Shown here piece by piece: positions 58,912-64,000 of a stretch of DNA of 64,000 bases (positions are counted from its first letter, which is position 1; each line of letters begins with the position of its first letter). The notes under the pieces were generated by a model. That model saw only the letters and a list, made by a program, of their open reading frames with translations, searched no databases and had not been told where the DNA came from. The stretch lies in contig JARWKL010000012.1 in the NCBI GenBank assembly GCA_029961685.1, forward strand, positions 8,711,955 to 8,775,954. Reading direction: 5' to 3'. Source of the stretch: Aristolochia californica. Lineage: Eukaryota; Streptophyta; Magnoliopsida; Piperales; Aristolochiaceae. The position numbers were made by a program, and so were the translations under genes.

Positions 58912-61892
58912 TGTTGGAACCAAGCCCACATGACCAAGGAAGGCTCACATATCCAAGTGTATTAGAAGATGAGCCCAAACCCATATGACCAAGGAAGACC
59001 CATTCATCCAAGAGATAAAGAAGATGGGCTTAAGGCCCACATATCAAGGAGAAGGCCCATAGGCCCACATACAAGATGGTAAGATGGTAAATAAAGAATC
59101 ATCTCATAGAGATGGTATTGATGTAATTAAATTAAAGTTCCAGGGTTAAAACCCTAAACCCTAAACCCTAAGTTCAGGGGTATTATTGTAATACAGTAGT
59201 TTCATAAATCTATAAATTGAGCTTCAAGGGGAGGGTTAGGAATAAAGTCCATAACCTCTTCTCCTCTACTTTTCTCCCAATGGTGTCTCTCTCATTTTTT
59301 CTCCATGACCTAAATTCATGGAGTCCTGAAAATAAACATGGTATCAGAGAAAGTCACTCAGTATGTGGTCCTCCACCTAAATTATCCACTTGTTGAGCCA
59401 CAAAAGAGAGTGGGCCTACACGGAAAAAGGGTTTCCTAAGTAGCTAATCATTTTAGGATAAGTCCTTAGACCCAATTTAACATAGTATCAGACCATGTTC
59501 GCTGCTAGTTCCATAGGCCTTCTGCCAAAGTGGTTTCTTGGGCTAAAGTTCTGTTTCTTAGTCTCTGGCCTCCCTCTCCCAGCATATGAGCACAGGCCCC
59601 CTTGGCTGGCCACCCTGCTGCTGAGACATTATTTCTACTTCTTCTCTGCACATCCAGCCCGAGACTACAAGCATCACTACTATGATTTCTTCTGCTCAGT
59701 GATCCCAGCATCCAGAAAATTTTCCGTTGATGTATCTCTTAATACTAAGCTGAATGATAAAGCTCTGTCTCACTGGCTTTTGCTCTGGTCGTCATCTTCA
59801 ACAGCTCCGAACAGAGTGACAAAGAAGAAAATATTTGGCACCATTGCCAGAGACAATGACACCAATCTCCGATAAATACTGTTGTTTTATTTTTTCTTCG
59901 TCGACCTACCAGTTCGGCTTACTACCCTCTGTCGAAGCAACCAAACCAGCGCAACAGTGATCCAGTCCTGTTTGATTCTCTATTTTTCCCGTTGATCATG
60001 GGTTGATTAAGAACACCAAATCCCGAGCTTCCTGCGTTGCTGTCTAGAAGGTTGCCATCCAAAAACTCCGTCGAAAATTCGTTTATTTTCGGAAGGTCCC
60101 GATTGCTGTCAAGCCGAAGCTCATTATATGCTGCCGTCCGAAGTCTCTCGTGCTCTATTATCCCATTGCCATTGTCAGAGAAGACAACTGGACCTTTCAT
60201 ACCGAGCTGGGCGGAATTATCTCTCCGCCGTGTTGTTGCTGTTTTTGGAAGCAACAAGGTCAGGATCAAAGTCCATCAATCCTGTTGTGCCACGCTGTTC
60301 AGGGAAGAAGAGATGGCTGAGATTACATTCTGCATACATTTTTCTGTTGTCCCGAGCTCTTTCGGCGCCATGAGGAAGACGAATGTATTCCGAGCTGTTC
60401 AGAACTATGGAGAAGAAGGAGATGTTTTCCCGATTCTTGCCGATGATATTGGGAAAGAGTCCAGAATTTGAAAACAAATTTAGAACCGCCGAGTCCTTCG
60501 GCCACGTGAAGAAGAAGACTGTTTAAAAATTAAACGTTTCCTAACTTAGGGAACTGGTTTGATTGAGCACTTGCCCAACCCGGACCCGGACCAGCCCGGG
60601 TTAACCCAACGATGGTTCTGTTGACCCGAGGATGCTCCTGTTCTGCTGAGGCAACTCGGTCCGGGTCAACTCAGGTTCGGGTCAATCTGACTTGGGCCAC
60701 TTATGTTTTCTGCCTCTGGACCAAATCTTATACATATTTCTGCCACGACTCCGATATATTGATCTATTATTTGACTCGGCACGACTTGGTAAATTTTTTT
60801 TTTTGGCTAGATTATTACTTTGAAGAATTAACAGATTATTCCTTGGTCAACATATTATTTGGTATAACTACTTGCATTAGATTATTTCATGGGTGAATTT
60901 TACAAGGATTATTTTGGTTCATGTTATATGGGCCCAAACCCATTAAAGCTGTTGCTATTGTGTCTCTTTTGATGAGACATTATTATTGAAGGAGAGGTGG
61001 CCTCAATACCTTTTCTCATATCATAATTTATTTGACTCTCAAAAATATCACGGTTGGGATACCATGAGAGTCGGTGTCCGGATTGGGACACCATTATAAA
61101 TAAATTGACTACCCCCTGTAATGACTTTTATTACTCCTACCACTTGAGAGTCGTTGTCCTGTGGAGGGACAAGGTGGTGGATATTTCAGAACAAAGGCAA
61201 TAGACACACTACCTACAGAAGACGGAGTGTGCCCTACATCCAACATTTGGACTGGAGTATGGAGCAATGTCTTACCGGGTAAGAGTGATTTTACTCTCAC
61301 TTATATTATGCCAGCAGGGCATCATGGAATGACACAATAGTGTGAGGGGGAGTGTTGGAAGATGAAGACATATTGGAAGATGTGTCATTTTATACAAAGA
61401 TTTTATACATCATTTGCAGCAGGCTGGGAGTTCGTGTTGTTATCTCACTCCCAGCTTGAGGGGAGTGTTGGAAGATAGGGCCCAAGCCCACATGACCAAG
61501 GAAGGCTCACATATCCAAGTGTATTAGAAGATGGGCCCAAGCCCATAAGACTAAGGAAGACCCATGCATCCAAGAGATATAGAAGACGGGTTTAAGGCCC
61601 ACAAATCAATGAGAAGGCCCATAGGCCCACATACAAGATGACAAGATGGTAAATAAAGAGTCATCTCATAGAGATGGCATTGATGTAATTAAGTTAAAGT
61701 TCTAGGGTTAAAACCTTAAACCCTAATTTCAGGGGTATTATTGTAATACAATAGTTTCATAAATCTATAAATTGAGTTTCAAGGTAAGGGTTAGGAATCA
61801 AGTCCATAACCTCTTCTCCTCCAGTTTTCTCCCAATGGTGTCTCTCTCATTTTTCTCCATGACCTAAATTCATGGAGTCCTGAAAATCAACA
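58912..61892 (+). mobile_element. Non-autonomous LTR element G with foreign internal sequence
   Basis: 5' LTR 58912-59338 and 3' LTR 61466-61892 (each 427 bp). Primer site TGGTATCAGAGA at 59339; polypurine tract CAGCTTGAGGGGA, 61452-61464. Related to element F in LTR start (TGTTGGAA...CCCAAGCCCACA), in the hairpin (61041-61068) and in the sequence before the polypurine tract. After the primer site come TRIM-like sequence and a second primer-like site (TAGTATCAGA, 59483-59492), then about 1.1 kb unrelated to F. Satellite sequence resumes on both sides (ATG / AATGCAAAAA). Confidence 0.88.
59922..60477 (-). pseudogene. Possible captured host sequence in element G
   Basis: Two overlapping minus-strand frames (60477-60217 and 60269-59922) have protein-like composition, for example QLGMKGPVVFSDNGNGIIEH, RLRTAAYNELRLDSNRDLP and TGSLLRWFGCF. 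The second is open for 115 codons. A plus-strand frame (60037-60471, 144 codons) competes and cannot be excluded. Flanking 59495-59875 is also open on the plus strand (LPLPAYEHRPPWLATLLL). I do not recognise any of these. Absence from the related element F makes them candidates for captured cellular DNA; antisense placement relative to the element fits that. Confidence 0.4.
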
Positions 61893-62015
61893 AATGCAAA
61901 AAAAAAAAGTAAGATGATCTTTATTGTTTTTATGTTCCCGCTTGGAACGAAAGTACCAAGATGAAACAAACAAAAAAAGTACCTCAATATTTATTTTATT
62001 ACTTTTTGTACTTGG
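61893..62015 (+). repeat. Satellite array, segment 5
   Basis: About one and a half units between element G and the LTR of the Tork-like element. This is the right end of the array in this window. Confidence 0.85.
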
Positions 62016-62369
62016 TGTTAGGAATTAGACGCCATAATTTCAAACTAAAGAGAGAAATAATAATAAACATAGAAGAAGGAAAAAACAAGCACAAGAACAA
62101 ACAACAAGATTTATACAAGTTCGCCTCAAGGTGAGACTATGTCCTATCTTCCCCTACTGTAGTAATCCACTATGAATATGAAATAGTTTACAAGAGAAAT
62201 TGCACACATTTATAGGTATTTTTCTCTAACCTCTAGGGCTGCAACTTGTCATGCTCATCGAATGATAATCATAAAAACCCTAACTGCCGTTAATGAAACA
62301 ACAGTTAATATATCGTGGATCTGTGTACTGACTCAGCATAGGGCATTGATTAGGCTCCACAACTTAACA
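62016..62369 (-). repeat. 3' LTR of a Tork-like Copia element
   Basis: 354 bp, TGTTAGGAATTAG...CAACTTAACA on the plus strand. The minus-strand sequence TTCTCCAAGTGGAAGAT to its right is the polypurine-tract region. Confidence 0.85.
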
Positions 62370-64000
62370 ATCTTCCACTTGGAGAATAATCCATCATCAA
62401 TATCTCCTCTGTAGCGGCATCAACTTCTCAATCCTCAAAAGAGAAGTCCAACTGAAGTTTCACACTACTTTAGTTTCTCAATCGTAACAGTCTTTGTCAA
62501 CATATCAGTCGGATTCTGACTTCCTTGAATCTTCTCAAGTGCTAAGCTTCATCCTCCAGAGCCAATAAGATGAAGTGATAATGCACCTGGATATGCTTTG
62601 TTCTGGTATGATAAATATGATTCTTTGCTAAATGAAAAAACACTCTAACTATCACAATACAACACATTCTTCCCATGCTTGAGATCTAATTCTTCCCAGA
62701 AAGACTACAACCATACCATCTCTTTGCTGGCTTCAGTCACGGTGACATATCTTGCCTCAGTAGTGGAAAGATCAACTATCTTCTGCAACTTATAAACCCA
62801 ACTTTTTTTGTACTACCCAATGTGTATACATATCCAGTGGTAGTCTTCCTACCATCAATGTCTCCTACCATGTCAGCATCTACATAACCTTGTAATCCCA
62901 AGTCTGACTTTCTGGAACATAAGGCTAAGTCTACAGTGCCTCTCAAATACTTGAGAATCCACTTCACTGATTCCCTATGTTGCTTACATGGATTACTCAT
63001 ATATCTGCTCACAACTCCCACTGCATGAGCTATGTCTGGTCTAGTGCACACCATGGCATACATGAGATTGCCAATAGCAGAAGCATAAGGCACATTGGCC
63101 ATGTAGGCTCTCTCATACTCTGTAGAAGGTGACTACTCCTTAGATAGCCTAAAGTGACTAGGCAAAGGAGTACTCACTGGTTTTGCAATATTCGTGTTGA
63201 ATCTGCTCAACACCTTCTTCACATATTCTTCTTGTGACAGTTTCAATATATCAATGTCCCTAGTAATCCTCATCCCAAGGAATTGCAAACTTCTTGGATA
63301 ACTCCCTTTTCAACTTATCTATTACCTATTTACAAGCACCCGTTATCAACATGTCATCAACATATAGTAGTAGGATGATGTAGGAGTCATCAAGCTTCTT
63401 CACATAACAACAATGATCCACCTGGCACCTCAAGAAACCATTACTACTCATAAAGGTGTCAAACTTCTTATTCCATTGCCTTGGAGCTTGTTTAAGATTA
63501 TACAAGATCTTTTGAATTTTGCATACCATTTAGAATTGTGCTTTGAAACCCTGTGGTTGCATCATGTAAATTTCATCCTCCAAATCACCATGAAAAAAAG
63601 TTTTCTTTACATCCAACTGCTCTAAGTACAAGTTTTCATTTGCACTATTCCAAGCATTGTTCTAATACTAGTCAATTTTACTATTGGAGAGAAAATCTCA
63701 GTGTAGTCAATGCCTTTTTTTTTTTTGAAATCCCTTTACAACCTGTCTTGCCTTGTACCGCTTGCTGCCATCATGTTTGTATTTTATTTGGTACACCCAT
63801 TTATTCTGCAAGGCATTCTTCTCTTTTGGTAACTCGGTAAACAACCATGTCTGATTGGATAAGAGTGAAATCATCTCATCCCACATGGTCAACTCCCACT
63901 TGATTGATTCATCAGCTTTTGCGGCTTCCTCATAGCTCTCTGGTTCACCTTTATCAGTCAGCAGAATGTAATTCAGTACAGGGGAGTACCTCTGTGGTGG
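62370..64000 (-). pseudogene. Copia (Tork-like) integrase linker, reverse transcriptase, RNase H
   Basis: Minus-strand blocks in order from the window end: the linker and RT start (WVYQIKYKHDGSKRYKARQV, 63892-63707), the core with LLLYVDDMLITG (63390-63330; the YVDD catalytic box is intact), the thumb and RNase H connection (MANVPYASAIGNLMYAMVCT, RPDIAHAVGVVSRYMSNP; 63102-62776), VDADMVGDIDGRKTTTGYV, and decayed RNase H to 62396. Frameshifts or stops lie near 63700, 63320 and 62770. The blocks are those of the Tork/Tnt1-type Copia lineage. The element continues beyond the window. Confidence 0.9.

Noticed and set aside
59146..59171. Three AAACCCT repeats, possible telomere remnant
   Set aside because: They are within the 5' LTR of element G, and the 3' LTR has a shorter version; this is a promoter-type telo-box or small expansion, not a telomere.

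Overview
This is nuclear DNA from a flowering plant. It has one split host gene with plant-type introns, and nearly everything else is plant retrotransposon sequence (Ty1/Copia, Ty3/Gypsy including Tat/Athila-like elements, TRIMs and L1-type LINEs with an RNase H domain) plus an AT-rich satellite. Most LTR elements carry the plant initiator-Met primer-binding site TGGTATCAGAGC. The species cannot be fixed from the sequence. The very long repeat-filled intron suggests a lineage with a sizeable genome. Layout: 1-2054 is the 3' part of a non-autonomous Copia-like element (family F). 2055-9595 is a pile of LTRs and decayed Copia and Tat pieces. 9596-20564 is one Ty3/Gypsy element (minus strand, 'element 1') split by four insertions. 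Each insertion can be delimited by a 5-bp target-site duplication (TSD): GGATA, ATCTT (nested inside the first), CAGAC and GTTAC. Three of the four are structurally abnormal: one has its two LTRs inverted, one has a single LTR and ends inside gag, and one carries captured host gene fragments and lacks matching LTRs. 20565-21830 holds further LTR pieces up to the promoter of the host gene. The host gene (22151-43584, plus strand, six coding exons, 542 codons by my splicing) encodes a La-related protein of the plant LARP1B/1C type. The La motif is divided by an 18-kb intron (25214-43181). That intron contains a sense-strand LINE (about 29940-39908) into which an antisense LINE (34541-38070) and a 408-bp TRIM (39023-39430, TSD TGTTC) have inserted, plus a lone LTR. 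From about 45440 to 62015 the window was once a continuous satellite array built of short units and longer units (short unit plus an inserted module of about 41 bp). It has been split by a complete non-autonomous element (46853-49185), an internally deleted Tat element (51220-55559), a solo LTR (56748-57518, TSD CATGG) and another non-autonomous element with foreign internal sequence (58912-61892). From 62016 to the window end is a Tork-like Copia element on the minus strand. The most unusual signals are: (1) the inverted-LTR element at 16999-19187 with a perfect TSD; (2) the gene-capturing chimera at 11483-14517, with a coiled-coil-like segment duplicated in tandem; (3) the two-module satellite; (4) tandem hairpins with GNRA-type loops just upstream of the polypurine tract in three related non-autonomous elements. 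The only gene likely to be functional is the LARP gene. All retroelement reading frames seen are broken by stops, frameshifts or insertions.
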